DNA of 64,000 bases from CAYFVU01 sp964346645 (lineage in GTDB: Bacteria; Spirochaetota; Spirochaetia; DSM-16054; Sediminispirochaetaceae): NCBI GenBank assembly GCA_964346645.1, contig CAYFVU010000003.1, forward strand, positions 1 to 64,000, given 5' to 3'. Numbering within the stretch: the first letter of the stretch is position 1; every line of letters begins with the position of its first letter. A program made the position numbers and the translations under genes. Positions 24,967 through 33,918 of the stretch are shown piece after piece. The notes under the pieces are model-generated. The model was given only the letters and a program-made list of their open reading frames with translations, had not been told where the DNA came from and made no database searches.

Positions 24967-25872
24967 TCAGCGCCCCGCCCTCTCTGTCCACTGTACCACG
25001 AAAATCGAGACGGCAACCACAGTGAGCCCGGTCCACACCACGTAACCCCCCTGCTCGCCGAGAAGGTGTATGGACAGAAGCACGCCAAAGACGGGAACGA
25101 GGAACTTGAGCCGTATAGTCTTGATGACTCCTATGACGGATATGGCCCGGTTGTGGATCAGGTAGACCAGCGCCGTCGCCACCACCCCGTTGTAGACCAC
25201 CAGAACCCACTCCAGACGACCGAGGACCAGAAGCACACGGAAGTCGGCCTTTAGGACGAGCGCCGCAATCAGCAACAGCAGCGCCCCCCAGAGGAAGGTG
25301 ATGTAGGTCGACACAGTGCTCCCGTAGCGCCCCACGAATAACTTGAGCAGCGTGTAGTAGAGACTGATGCAGACGGAGGCCAGCAGGCAAAGGATATTTC
25401 CCAGAAGCTCGGCGTCCCAGTCCTGAGAACCTGACAGACGCCCCTCGGTGACCACGAAAGACATCCCCGCCATGCCCACCAGGATTCCGACGAACTGCCT
25501 GGCGGTGAACCGCTCACCTATCATCAGCCGTGCTAACAGCGGCGCGAAGATCGGCTGGGTGTTTGCCAGGATGGAGCTGAGGCTGGAGGTGGAGAGCTTG
25601 ATTCCATAGAAGAGGAGTACCGCGAAAACGGTGACCCCCAGCGTGCCCAAGAGCATCAGGTGTCCCACATCACGGTGCGAAGGTGCCCCGCGGCGGGAGA
25701 TCTCACGGAGGAAGAGGGGCGTCATGGGCAGGAGCGCAAAAAGATACCGCAGAAATGCTCCGAGCAGCGGATGGACCCCAGTGACGATGTACTTTGAAGC
25801 GGGGTAGAATGAGCCCCAGATGAGGAAGACCAGCAAGATGCCCAGCAGCCACTTCGTTTCACGTTTCACCAT
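24967..25872 (-). CDS. EamA/DMT-superfamily transporter
   Basis: This 301-residue membrane protein has ten predicted transmembrane segments in two EamA repeats. Repeat 1 begins WLLGILLVFLIWGSFYPASKYIV. Repeat 2 begins near ELLGNILCLLASVCISLYYTLLK and ends IHLLGEQGGYVVWTGLTVVAVSIFVV. DMT proteins usually export metabolites or amino acids; no substrate can be read from the sequence. It converges on the bicupin-hydrolase pair and may be an independent transcription unit. Confidence 0.85.
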   Translation of the reverse strand: MVKRETKWLLGILLVFLIWGSFYPASKYIVTGVHPLLGAFLRYLFALLPMTPLFLREISRRGAPSHRDVGHLMLLGTLGVTVFAVLLFYGIKLSTSSLSSILANTQPIFAPLLARLMIGERFTARQFVGILVGMAGMSFVVTEGRLSGSQDWDAELLGNILCLLASVCISLYYTLLKLFVGRYGSTVSTYITFLWGALLLLIAALVLKADFRVLLVLGRLEWVLVVYNGVVATALVYLIHNRAISVIGVIKTIRLKFLVPVFGVLLSIHLLGEQGGYVVWTGLTVVAVSIFVVQWTERAGR

Positions 25873-26021
25873 ACACCTCGCATACAGTGCGGCCCGCTAA
25901 CTCCGCAGAGCGACGCACTTGACAAACGAAACGCCGTTCCTGCGGATAGGTCCGCGTGAACGACGTCGTAGCCATGCGTATCACACATGGCCAGATTCCT
26001 ACAGCAGCTCGCGTCAGGATC

Positions 26022-26888
26022 TCAACTCTTGACCGCTCCCATCGTGATGCCCTCGATGAAGTAGCGCCGTATCGCCAGCGAGAGTACGAATATGGGCACG
26101 ATGATGATCATTCCCGCGGCGGCCATCTGCTCCCACATAATGCCTACCTCCGAGTCCAGCGTCATGAGCCCAACCGTCAGCGTCACCGCCTCGCGCCTGG
26201 TCATGATGAGGGCGAATATGAACTCGTTCCATGACTGGATGAAGCAGAATGCGAAGGAGGTGATGACCCCCGGCATGATCAGCGGCAGAGAGATGCGGCG
26301 CATCAGCTGGTAGAAGCTTGCACCATCTATTATGGCCGCCTCCTCTATTTCATATGGGATGCCGTCGATAAAGCCCTTCAGCATCCAGATGGCAAAGGGC
26401 AGCGTAAATGATAGGTTGAGGATGATCAGCCCCAGCCTCGTGTCCAGCAGCGCCAGCTCCCGGAAAACCGTGAAGAATGGAAGCGCCACCACCACCGGCG
26501 GTACGAACTGGCTAGAGAGCACCCAGACGATCAGGAACGTGTGCGCCTTGAAGTTGTAACGGGAGAAAGCGTATGCGGCCATAACCCCGATGATCACGTC
26601 TACCGTGGCCGTAATAATGGAGACCACGAAGCTGTTGAGCACCATTGGGCCGAAATTTCTCGGCGGAGTGAAGATCTTTACGAAGTTCTGCAGGGTCGGC
26701 TCGAAGAAAAGCTTCGTGGTGTAGGCGTCCACGGGAAATTTGAAGGCCGTAAGGGCCAGCCAGAGTATCGGCAGGAAGATGAAGAAGGCGACGAGGGCCC
26801 AGCCGAGGATATTGAGGAAGTTCCACCAGCCCTTCTCCATCGCGTGTTTTTTAAGCCGGCTGTCGTGTATCTTTGCTATGCTGCTCAC
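26022..26888 (-). CDS. sugar ABC transporter permease (MalG type)
   Basis: This 288-residue CUT1-type permease starts at a GTG with AAGGAG eight bases upstream. The coupling loop is GIPYEIEEAAIIDGASFYQLMRRISLPLI, and the C-terminus FIEGITMGAVKS is standard. About six membrane segments are predicted. It is the last gene of the third ABC operon and is itself intact, although the operon's binding-protein gene is broken. Confidence 0.92.
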   Translation of the reverse strand: MSSIAKIHDSRLKKHAMEKGWWNFLNILGWALVAFFIFLPILWLALTAFKFPVDAYTTKLFFEPTLQNFVKIFTPPRNFGPMVLNSFVVSIITATVDVIIGVMAAYAFSRYNFKAHTFLIVWVLSSQFVPPVVVALPFFTVFRELALLDTRLGLIILNLSFTLPFAIWMLKGFIDGIPYEIEEAAIIDGASFYQLMRRISLPLIMPGVITSFAFCFIQSWNEFIFALIMTRREAVTLTVGLMTLDSEVGIMWEQMAAAGMIIIVPIFVLSLAIRRYFIEGITMGAVKS

Positions 26889-26933
26889 CGTCTCGTCTCC
26901 TTTCTCGGACTAATTGCGTAATTCAGTTTCATT

Positions 26934-27806
26934 TTATGCCCCCCCACGTACGACTTTCTTCACGTAGACGAACGCGAAGATGAAGAGCCCGAAGACCAGC
27001 AGGTAGGCCAGGGCTGATGCGTATCCCATGTCGAAGAAGCGAAAACCAGTTTTATAGATGAAGAAGTTCACCGTCTCGGTAGCCCGTCCCGGGCCGCCGC
27101 CGGTCATCGTCACCACCGCGTCGAACTGCCGGACCGAGAATATCAGCTTCAGCAGCGTCACCATTACGATGATGGGTCTGAGCATCGGCAGGGTCACGTA
27201 GAAAAAGGTCTGAATCCTGTTGGCACCGTCCACCTGCGCCACATCGTAAACCTGTCTGGGCAGTGAGTCCAGCGCGCCTATGAAGACCAGTCCAATGTAG
27301 GGAGACCAGCCCCAGACCTCGGTGACCGCAAGCCAGAAGACCGCCCAGAAGGGATCTCCCAGCCACACAACCTCGCTGAACCAGGGAAGCATGGTGTCCA
27401 AGATCTTGTCTATGATGCCATAGTAGGGGTTGAGCATGAAACGCCAGGAAAAGCCCTTGAGGGCCGGTGCCATCGCATACGGCAGTATCAGACAGGCCTT
27501 GAGGATGGTACTCACGAGGCTCTTCTTCTGCAGGACGAGGGCGATCATCAACCCGATGACTACCGAGAGGATCACGGAAACGATGGTGTAATTGACCGTC
27601 ACCACGACGCTGTTGATGAAGTTCGGATCGTCGAAGGCCCTGAGGTAGTTTCTGAGACCCACGAAGTTGCCGGGTGTGGGTCTCTTGTCCAGCTGCCACA
27701 CACGGAAGCTCGTGACGAACGCCTGCAGAATGGGATAGAGCGTAGTTGCGGCAAGCACCGTCACTCCAGGCGCGAGCAGTGACAGTAGTACGGTTCTCTG
27801 TTTCAT
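26934..27806 (-). CDS. sugar ABC transporter permease (MalF type)
   Basis: This 290-residue CUT1-type permease has a first membrane segment of LLSLLAPGVTVLAATTLYPILQAF. The coupling loop is LPRQVYDVAQVDGANRIQTFFYVTLPML, and the C-terminal segment ends FAFVYVKKVVRGGA. GAGGAATCC precedes the start. It lies 87 nt after the broken binding-protein gene, with a GC-rich stem-loop in between. The reading frame is complete, so the membrane part of this importer could still work with another binding protein. Confidence 0.92.
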   Translation of the reverse strand: MKQRTVLLSLLAPGVTVLAATTLYPILQAFVTSFRVWQLDKRPTPGNFVGLRNYLRAFDDPNFINSVVVTVNYTIVSVILSVVIGLMIALVLQKKSLVSTILKACLILPYAMAPALKGFSWRFMLNPYYGIIDKILDTMLPWFSEVVWLGDPFWAVFWLAVTEVWGWSPYIGLVFIGALDSLPRQVYDVAQVDGANRIQTFFYVTLPMLRPIIVMVTLLKLIFSVRQFDAVVTMTGGGPGRATETVNFFIYKTGFRFFDMGYASALAYLLVFGLFIFAFVYVKKVVRGGA

Positions 27807-27849
27807 ACGGATTCCTCTTGCATCGAATTATGCTTAGCGGGGAAGGACA

Positions 27850-27876
27850 GGGCGGCGGAGATGAGCCCCGCCGCCC
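27850..27876 (-). other. stem-loop between binding-protein and permease genes
   Basis: A perfect 9-bp GC-only inverted repeat, GGGCGGCGG (27850-27858) and CCGCCGCCC (27868-27876), lies in the gap after the binding-protein gene. No T-run follows in the minus-strand transcript. Its position matches the hairpins at 12200-12230 and 21507-21535. Confidence 0.6.
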
Positions 27877-27893
27877 GTTGCTGCCGTTCCGGT

Positions 27894-29268
27894 CTAGTAA
27901 CCGGCTCTCTCCATTATCTCGCTGACCTCATCCGCGGCCTGGTCGAGGACCTTCTCCACGTCTTCTCCGGTCGCTGCCTTGTTGACCGCGATGGCGAGGA
28001 CGTCGGAAACCTCGGGCCACTCGGCGATCTGCGGCATGATCCTGGAAACCTCGAGGCTTTCAGCCGCGGTCTTGTGCATGCCGTTCCACGCCTCGTTGAC
28101 CTCAGGATCGTTGAGAATGGCCTTCTGCACTGCCACGTTGGTGGTGGCGTTCGGATCATCCTTGGTAGTCACGATCTTCTTCTCGAGATCGGGATTGGTT
28201 GCCCACTTTAAGAATTCCCACGCCGCATCCTTGTTGGCCGAATCCTTCATGATGGCCAGGGGCATGCAGATGGCGTAGGTGGCGCCGCCCTTGCCTTCCC
28301 ACTCAGGGACGGGAGCAAAGAGCGCATTCTCCACCACCTCAGGCTGAGCATTCTCCTCGTTGACAAGGTTGGTGTACTGCCACCACCAGCTCAGGGACAT
28401 GGCGGACTCGCCCTGCGCCATTGACTGGACAGCCTCGTACTCGTTGTAGGTCACGCCTCCCGGAGGAGCCACTTCCATTTCGGTGAGAAGACGCACGAAC
28501 CGCTCGGTCGCCTCTACGCCCGCGGCGTTGTTGAAGACGGGCTCCCAGTTGTCGTTGAAGATCTGGCCGCCGTTGCTCCACAGGTAGGTGATCCACACGA
28601 AGAGGTTCTGCCCTGCGTGGCTTGCGTAGGGGTAACTGATACCGAACTGCTCGGTCTCCTCGGTGATGGTCTTGGCAACGGATTCCAACTCAGCCCAGGT
28701 GGAGGGGACCTCAAGGTCCAGCTCGTTCATGAGGTCTTCGCGGTAGAAGAGCAGCTGGGGATGGCCCCTCCACGGAAAGGCGTAGACCTGTCCGTCCTAG
28801 GTACATGCCTGCTGGAAGGCTGGGGGATACTTGTCCATGTCGATTCCAGTGGCATCGATCCTGTCCTCTATGGGGATGAGGAACTGCTGGATGGACGGGC
28901 CCCAGGAGTCCAGGTAGGTGACGATGTCGTAGTTACCGGTCATGCCGACACCCTCGGAGGTGATCTTCTCGAGGAGAGAGCCGAATGGGGTCATGTCGAA
29001 CTTCAGCTCTATACCGGTCATCTCGGTGAACTCATCGGAGTACTGCTCCAGCGCCGTGTTCTTGGCCGCGTTGTTGAGCATCAGATTGAGGGTGGTGCCC
29101 TCATAGGGCTTGCCGGACTTCAACCCGTAGGGAAGCTCCTCGGCCATCTCTTCGTCTGCCTGAGTCTTTTTGGGTCTCTGATGCATCCTGCTGTCCACCT
29201 GCGAATACCAGCCCCGCGCTAAGCATCAGCACCAGCATCAACACAGCCAGTCTAATGAATTTTCTCAT
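27894..29268 (-). pseudogene. sugar-binding protein gene with one frameshift and one in-frame stop
   Basis: The start at 29268 is clear (AAGGAAGTAAAG then MRKFIRLAVLMLVLML, signal peptide ending VFAGGQQD). The frame is lost at a run of five A on the coding strand (29167-29171). Upstream it reads ASETQK and then nonsense; downstream the sense frame is KTQADEEMAEELPYGLKSG. The gene then reads correctly to a TAG at 28797-28799, after AFQQACT. It resumes in the same frame as DGQVYAFPWRGHPQLLFYREDL and runs to the natural end (EIMERAGY). The body is a normal family 1 solute-binding protein. Two separate lesions suggest a real pseudogene, although both could be consensus errors. The promoter, operator and both permeases are intact. 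Confidence 0.8.
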
Positions 29269-29295
29269 CTTTACTTCCTTGAAAAAGTAGAACAT

Positions 29296-29341
29296 TGTAT
29301 ACGTATGCAGATTATTATAGCCTAGCCAGACGAGCTGTAAA
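29296..29341 (-). promoter_or_regulatory. third ABC operon promoter with TACGTA-type operator
   Basis: On the minus strand, TTTACA (29336-29341), a 16-nt spacer and a perfect TATAAT (29314-29319) are followed after four bases by the palindrome at 29296-29309, TGTATACGTATGCA on the plus strand. The promoter looks fully functional despite the damaged gene behind it. It belongs with the LacI gene reading away on the other side of this intergenic region (29269-29596). Confidence 0.75.
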
Positions 29342-29530
29342 GGGTTATTGTGAAAATTACACAAAAAGGTTATGACTTTTGTTAGAGAGTACATCGATTA
29401 ATATCTTTCCATCTGCTCTCCCCGGCCGAATCACCCGGTCAAACAACCGATTTTTCCTGTTTCATGCCGCGATCCGGCACAACGGGTTCTTCACGCAAGT
29501 CCGGCCAGATTCGATACCCAAATTATTTTC

Positions 29531-29572
29531 TTGACTCCTCGGACAGGAGCCCCTATTATGTTTACGTATACA
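29531..29572 (+). promoter_or_regulatory. autoregulated promoter of LacI gene at 29597
   Basis: TTGACT (29531-29536), a 17-nt spacer and TATTAT (29554-29559) are immediately followed by the operator TGTTTACGTATACA (29559-29572). The start codon of the LacI gene lies 25 nt further. The overlap of operator and -10 predicts autorepression. The rest of the 29269-29596 intergenic stretch contains no coding signal. Confidence 0.75.
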
Positions 29573-29596
29573 AATTTTGATTCAGACTGGTGAAAC

Positions 29597-30613
29597 ATGG
29601 CAAAAAAAAATAACAGAAGAGTATCTTCCCGTGACGTTGCACGCCTTGCCGGAGTGAGTCAGGCAACCGTCTCCCGGGTGTTCACTCCCGGAAAACAGGT
29701 CTCCGAAGACAAGCGCAAGCGCGTGCTCGATGCGGCCTATAACCTCAACTACAAGCCGAGTGTAATCGCCCGGAGCCTCATCCAGAACTCAACAAAAATC
29801 ATCGGTATCGTTATTCGCAAATTCGAAAACCTATTCTATGTCCGGGCCCTCGACCTCTTCTCCCGTAAACTGCAGAGTCTCGGTTACAGCGTCATGCTCT
29901 TCGATATCGCGGGAGCCCAGGCAGTCGAGGACACCCTTCCCATCGCCCTGCAGTACCAGGTAGACGGCGTCATCATCACCTCTGCAACCCTCTCATCTCC
30001 CCTCGTGGAGGAGTGCAGCCGCTTCGACACCCCCGTAGTCCTCTTCAACCGGGTAAACGAGGGCGAGAATGTCCACTCGGTCTGTACCGACAACTTGAAT
30101 GCGGGACGCGAGATCGCCGAATACCTCATCGGCAGGGGCCACCGAAGAATATCCTACGTCGCCGGCGAGCGGCACAGCTCGACCAACAGGAATAGGGAGC
30201 AGGGTTTCACAAATCGACTCTCCGAGGAAGGCATCGAGCTCACCTCGAAAGCCGAGGGGGACTTCGAATATCCCTCCGGTCTCGAGGCAGCCCGCGAACT
30301 GCTCTCAGCCAAAGAGAGACCCACGGCTGTCTTCTGCTCCAGCGACAACATGGCGATGGCCCTGCGCGATGTCGCCGAGCTGGAGTTCCGACTCTCCGTC
30401 CCGGACGACCTCTCGATCGTAGGCTTCGACGACATTCCGATGGCTTCGTGGCCTCGCTATGACCTGACCACCTATCACCAATACACCGACAAGCTCGTGG
30501 ACAACAGCATCAATGTGCTCTTGGAGGCCCTACAAGATCCGCACATGCCGATCGCGCATCAGTTCCTCCAGGGACGGCTCATCGAGCGGGGTACGGTAAA
30601 GGAGATCTCGTGA
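29597..30613 (+). CDS. LacI-family transcriptional regulator, probable master of the TACGTA regulon
   Basis: This 338-residue LacI protein has an HTH at about residues 9-30 (SSRDVARLAGVSQATVSRVFTPGKQV), a hinge (YKPSVIARSLIQNSTKIIG) and a sugar-binding domain with YQVDGVIITSAT, GHRRISYVAGERHSSTNRNREQGF and LSIVGFDDIPMASWPRYDLTT. The start codon is followed by an A9 run coding for Lys-Lys-Asn. Its own promoter has a TACGTA-type palindrome, as do those of the divergent ABC operon, the Ldh2 operon and the second UroD-like gene, so it is the best candidate for the regulator of all of them. The stop overlaps the start of the SMP-30 gene (GTGA), giving a two-gene operon. The inducer is unknown. Confidence 0.92.
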   Translation: MAKKNNRRVSSRDVARLAGVSQATVSRVFTPGKQVSEDKRKRVLDAAYNLNYKPSVIARSLIQNSTKIIGIVIRKFENLFYVRALDLFSRKLQSLGYSVMLFDIAGAQAVEDTLPIALQYQVDGVIITSATLSSPLVEECSRFDTPVVLFNRVNEGENVHSVCTDNLNAGREIAEYLIGRGHRRISYVAGERHSSTNRNREQGFTNRLSEEGIELTSKAEGDFEYPSGLEAARELLSAKERPTAVFCSSDNMAMALRDVAELEFRLSVPDDLSIVGFDDIPMASWPRYDLTTYHQYTDKLVDNSINVLLEALQDPHMPIAHQFLQGRLIERGTVKEIS

Positions 30614-31497
30614 TATACGAACACTTTCTGCCGCAGGGGAAAGGCCTTTTTCATCCGGAATATCCGTATACCCGCATAGCCACGGGTTTTCGTTTTCTCG
30701 AAGGCCCTGCGTGGCACCCATACGAGCACCACCTCACCTTCAGCGACATCATAGGGAACGCACTCTACAGGTGGGCACCGCACACAGGCGTGGAGATGTT
30801 ACGGCCGAACAGCTATCTCGCAAACGGCAACACCTACGACAGAGAGGGACGCATCCTGACCTGCGAGCACGGGACCAGCGTAATCAGCAGGACCGAGCAC
30901 GATGGGACGAGGAACGTCCTCGCCGACTCCTACCAGGGAGTCGAGCTCAACAGCCCGAACGACATCATCGTGCGGAGGGACGGAACCATCCTCTTTACCG
31001 ATCCCACCCCTGGGCGAAGCGCACGCATGGGCATCCCCAGGCCTCAACACCTCTCCTTTACCGGGGTATTCAGCCTCCACCCGGAAACCGGCGAACTCGG
31101 CCTCGTCGCCGACGACTTCTCAAAACCCAACGGACTCTGCATGAGCCTCGACGAACGCCACCTCTTCGTCAACGACACCGACAGACAGCATATTCGCCGC
31201 TTCACTGCGGAGGATGACGGCAGATTCTCCGGCGGCGAGATATGGGCAGAGCTGATGACCGATGGCCCCGGTGTAGCGGACGGCATGAAAATAAGCCTCG
31301 ATGGTTTTCTCTTTTGCAGCGCACCGCGCGGTATCCAGATATTCGACCAAGAGGCTAATCTCGTCGGCAGGCTCTATACTCCCGAAGTCGCGGCGAATTT
31401 TACCTGGGGCGGCCCCGACATGAAGGCCCTCTACCTCACCGCAACTACCAGCCTCTACTCGCTGCGGAGCTCCTGCGAAGGCCCCAAGCTCTTTTGA
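30610..31497 (+). CDS. SMP-30/gluconolactonase-family lactonase
   Basis: This 295-residue six-bladed beta-propeller of the SMP-30/gluconolactonase/LRE family would hydrolyse sugar-acid lactones using a divalent metal. Metal-ligand motifs are visible: FLEGPAWHP with the first glutamate, LNSPNDIIVRRDG with the asparagine, FSKPNGLCMSLDER, and GVADGMKISLDG with the aspartate. It begins at a GTG overlapping the LacI stop codon, so it is translationally coupled to its regulator. Placed in a cluster with an SDR, a creatininase-family hydrolase, an aldolase and a kinase, it likely opens the lactone formed by sugar oxidation. Confidence 0.9.
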   Translation: MIYEHFLPQGKGLFHPEYPYTRIATGFRFLEGPAWHPYEHHLTFSDIIGNALYRWAPHTGVEMLRPNSYLANGNTYDREGRILTCEHGTSVISRTEHDGTRNVLADSYQGVELNSPNDIIVRRDGTILFTDPTPGRSARMGIPRPQHLSFTGVFSLHPETGELGLVADDFSKPNGLCMSLDERHLFVNDTDRQHIRRFTAEDDGRFSGGEIWAELMTDGPGVADGMKISLDGFLFCSAPRGIQIFDQEANLVGRLYTPEVAANFTWGGPDMKALYLTATTSLYSLRSSCEGPKLF

Positions 31498-31573
31498 TTC
31501 GCTGCGCACAGGCAAACTGAAACTCTAGGGCTTTGAGCTCTTTTTCGAACGCCGACACACACCTCATGCCGAC

Positions 31574-31589
31574 ACCGGGAGAACCCGGT
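31574..31589. terminator. small hairpin between convergent genes
   Basis: ACCGGG (31574-31579) and CCCGGT (31584-31589) form a perfect 6-bp stem with an AGAA loop in the 103-nt gap between the convergent SMP-30 and DUF1537 kinase genes. Neither side has a clear T-run, so termination is only a guess from position. Confidence 0.3.
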
Positions 31590-31600
31590 TGCACGGGGGC

Positions 31601-32953
31601 TCACCTGCGAGTTTGAAAGTAGGCACTGTAAACGAGCTCGAGCGTATCGTCCTCCCCGACATTTCCCGGAAAGATGACATAGGGCATACCTTCGCAGCGA
31701 TGCCCCTCGGGGAGCTCGACTGCCGGGACCCCCGGGTGGACCTGACCGAGGACCCTCACGAACTCAGGGCCGAGCCCGGAGACCAGGATGTCATGCGAGG
31801 TAATGCCGCCCTTCGAAACGAGGAAGCCGAGCTCCTCCAGCTTCGCACGTACGACATCTACAAGAAACTGCGAGAGAATCTCGCCTGTCTCCAAACGCTC
31901 CTGCGCGCTTGCGAAGGTCAGCTCTTCTCTCGGAGTGTAGAGCACCGGAGTCTGCCCTTCTCGATGAACAGCCGCTATGGAGCCGAGTATCCTCTCCTGC
32001 TCTGTGCTTCGTTCATGTGTGCCGGAGAGCACCTTGCCGATGTCGATTTCGAGCCCCTCGGTCGTCGGATTCTCGAGTAGCGCATAGAGCTGACGCGTGG
32101 TCTTGGGCACATGAGATCCGACTACGATCAATCCGCTTTTTCCCCTCAGCTTCACCTCCTCCTTCTCGAGCAGGCCTCTGTCCGGATTACGGTTAAAGGA
32201 TTTCACGAAGGATGAGGAGGTGTGGAAGAGAAAGTGCTTCCCCTCCTCTACGGCTCGTCTGGCCGCAGCGGTAAACCTGTCGAGATCCTCGTATGAGCTG
32301 CAGTTGACCACCACGTAGCGCTCGGACTCGAGTCCCTCGAGAAACTCCTCGAGTGCGCTGCCGTCGTTGTCCCTGAGGAGCTCGAGGGGGATGCCTGCGA
32401 CATCCTCTGCGTGCACCCTCCCATTGGTCTTCTCTTCTATGTAGTTCGGTAAATAGGAATCTCGATAGGAAAACACCGAGTCACGGGCAAACTCCGAGTC
32501 GGAGGTCTTCTTCTCCCTTCCCTCCTCGAGGAGATAATGGGTGTCGCCGTAGGTGTATCTTCCCGCCTCGAAAAATGCGGGAATGACGAAGACCGCATCG
32601 TAGCGGCCCTCCCGGCCGCAGGCTTCCAGAGTCTCACGAATCGCATCTATCTCGAGGGGAAAGTGGCCCCTCAGCGTGGAATCGGATCTCCCGACGAAGA
32701 TCGGCCGGATCTCTCCACCCTTCCTCTCATTCAGCGCCGAGCAGACCGCTTCTACCGCTCCCCGTATCTGCTCCCTCGCCTTCTCCGGTTCCAGGGCCCT
32801 CGTGTTGGTGAGGATGTAGAAGAAGTCCGTCTCGTCGTCTAAGGCGGTACGGATGGTGGACTTCTTCCAATCGGTTACGGCGAGACAGCCGTGCACCGTC
32901 TGTATACCCGTGGGATCGTCGTCGAGTATGATAGTTTTGAATTTTGTATGCAT
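31601..32953 (-). CDS. four-carbon acid sugar kinase family protein (DUF1537)
   Basis: This roughly 450-residue protein is of the DUF1537 family, whose characterised members (DtnK, OtnK, DenK) phosphorylate 3-oxo-tetronates and related C4 acid sugars with ATP. The N-terminal substrate domain contains ILDDDPTGIQ and GRSDSTLRGHFPLE. The C-terminal nucleotide domain has SGLIVVGSHVPKTTRQL and VSKGGITSHDI. The start is uncertain: ATG 32953 (MHTKFKTIIL) fits the family N-terminus but has no strong ribosome site. It lies 143 nt beyond the aldolase gene of the 38.3-33.1 kb operon and probably belongs to it. In known pathways the kinase product is cleaved by an aldolase or decarboxylase. Confidence 0.85.
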   Translation of the reverse strand: MHTKFKTIILDDDPTGIQTVHGCLAVTDWKKSTIRTALDDETDFFYILTNTRALEPEKAREQIRGAVEAVCSALNERKGGEIRPIFVGRSDSTLRGHFPLEIDAIRETLEACGREGRYDAVFVIPAFFEAGRYTYGDTHYLLEEGREKKTSDSEFARDSVFSYRDSYLPNYIEEKTNGRVHAEDVAGIPLELLRDNDGSALEEFLEGLESERYVVVNCSSYEDLDRFTAAARRAVEEGKHFLFHTSSSFVKSFNRNPDRGLLEKEEVKLRGKSGLIVVGSHVPKTTRQLYALLENPTTEGLEIDIGKVLSGTHERSTEQERILGSIAAVHREGQTPVLYTPREELTFASAQERLETGEILSQFLVDVVRAKLEELGFLVSKGGITSHDILVSGLGPEFVRVLGQVHPGVPAVELPEGHRCEGMPYVIFPGNVGEDDTLELVYSAYFQTRR

Positions 32954-33096
32954 ATTGGCGATTATACAAAAAAGGCGGAAGATGAAAAACACCTACCGCC
33001 CTTAGAGACCACGTCTTCTCGAGTCCTCTTCCCGCTCAAAACCGGCGAGAAAGCGCAAAGGACTTCAAGACCCTGCGAAAGAGCCATGCATCACTA

Positions 33097-33876
33097 TCAG
33101 CGATACTCCTTCGTAAAGCTGTCGACCAGCCCTCTTCCGACCTTGCCGAGAGTGACTGTGTCCGACATCAGCAGCAGCAGGTTGTAGCCCCGATCGTACT
33201 TGGCCTTTGCATCGTCCCAGTCCTTTGCCACGGTGGAGAGGAACTTGTCGGATGCATTTACCTTCTCTTCGATCGTCTTGATCGCCTCCTGCACCGCCGG
33301 CTGCGAGGGATCCGAGAGGTAGCCGAGGTTGGTTGCGAGGTCCGCAGGGCCGATGAAGATGCCGTCCACCTCAGGCACCTCGAGGATCTTGTCGAGGTTC
33401 TCTACCGCCTCGCCGGTCTCCACGGCAATCATCAGCACGATCTCTTCGTCCGCGCTCTTGAAATAGTCTATCGACTTGTTGCCGAAGTGAGCGGCCCGCG
33501 GGCTGCCGGCTACGCCGCGTATACCCTTCTGCGGGTACTTGACCGCCTTCACCGCGGCTTCGGCCTCCTCCTTCGTGTTGACGTAGGGAACGAGGAGCCC
33601 GTAGGTGCCTGCATCGAGGATTCGCTTGACCTGCACGAAGTCGTTCCACGGCGCACGCACGAAAGGCACGGCGGGATAGCCCTGCATCGACTGTATCTGG
33701 CTGATGAGGGTCTGAATGTCCCCCGGCGCGTGCTCCATGTCGATCATCAGCACATCGAATCCCGCCTCGGCGAGAACCTGACTCGTGATGTTGCTCGCCG
33801 CCTGTGCCCAAGCGCCGGCCACCTTCTTCTTCTCTTTCAGCAGCTTCTTCGCTGCATTGATATGTGTAATCTCCAC
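33097..33876 (-). CDS. HpcH/HpaI-family class II aldolase
   Basis: This 259-residue metal-dependent pyruvate aldolase has a TIM barrel. Motifs are FDVLMIDMEHAPGD, VPFVRAPWNDF with the catalytic arginine, GVAGSPRAAHFG, IAVETGEAVENLD with the metal glutamate and DGIFIGPADLATNLG with the metal aspartate. The family cleaves 2-keto-3-deoxy acids to pyruvate and an aldehyde (HpaI, GarL, RhmA). It starts at a GTG behind AAGGAGAGAGAC, 42 nt after the isomerase gene. In this cluster it is the likely carbon-carbon cleaving step. Exact chain length of the substrate cannot be inferred. Confidence 0.9.
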   Translation of the reverse strand: MEITHINAAKKLLKEKKKVAGAWAQAASNITSQVLAEAGFDVLMIDMEHAPGDIQTLISQIQSMQGYPAVPFVRAPWNDFVQVKRILDAGTYGLLVPYVNTKEEAEAAVKAVKYPQKGIRGVAGSPRAAHFGNKSIDYFKSADEEIVLMIAVETGEAVENLDKILEVPEVDGIFIGPADLATNLGYLSDPSQPAVQEAIKTIEEKVNASDKFLSTVAKDWDDAKAKYDRGYNLLLLMSDTVTLGKVGRGLVDSFTKEYR

Positions 33877-33918
33877 GTCTCTCTCCTTTTTAGCGAAAGT
33901 TCTTATTCTCGAGAGTTC

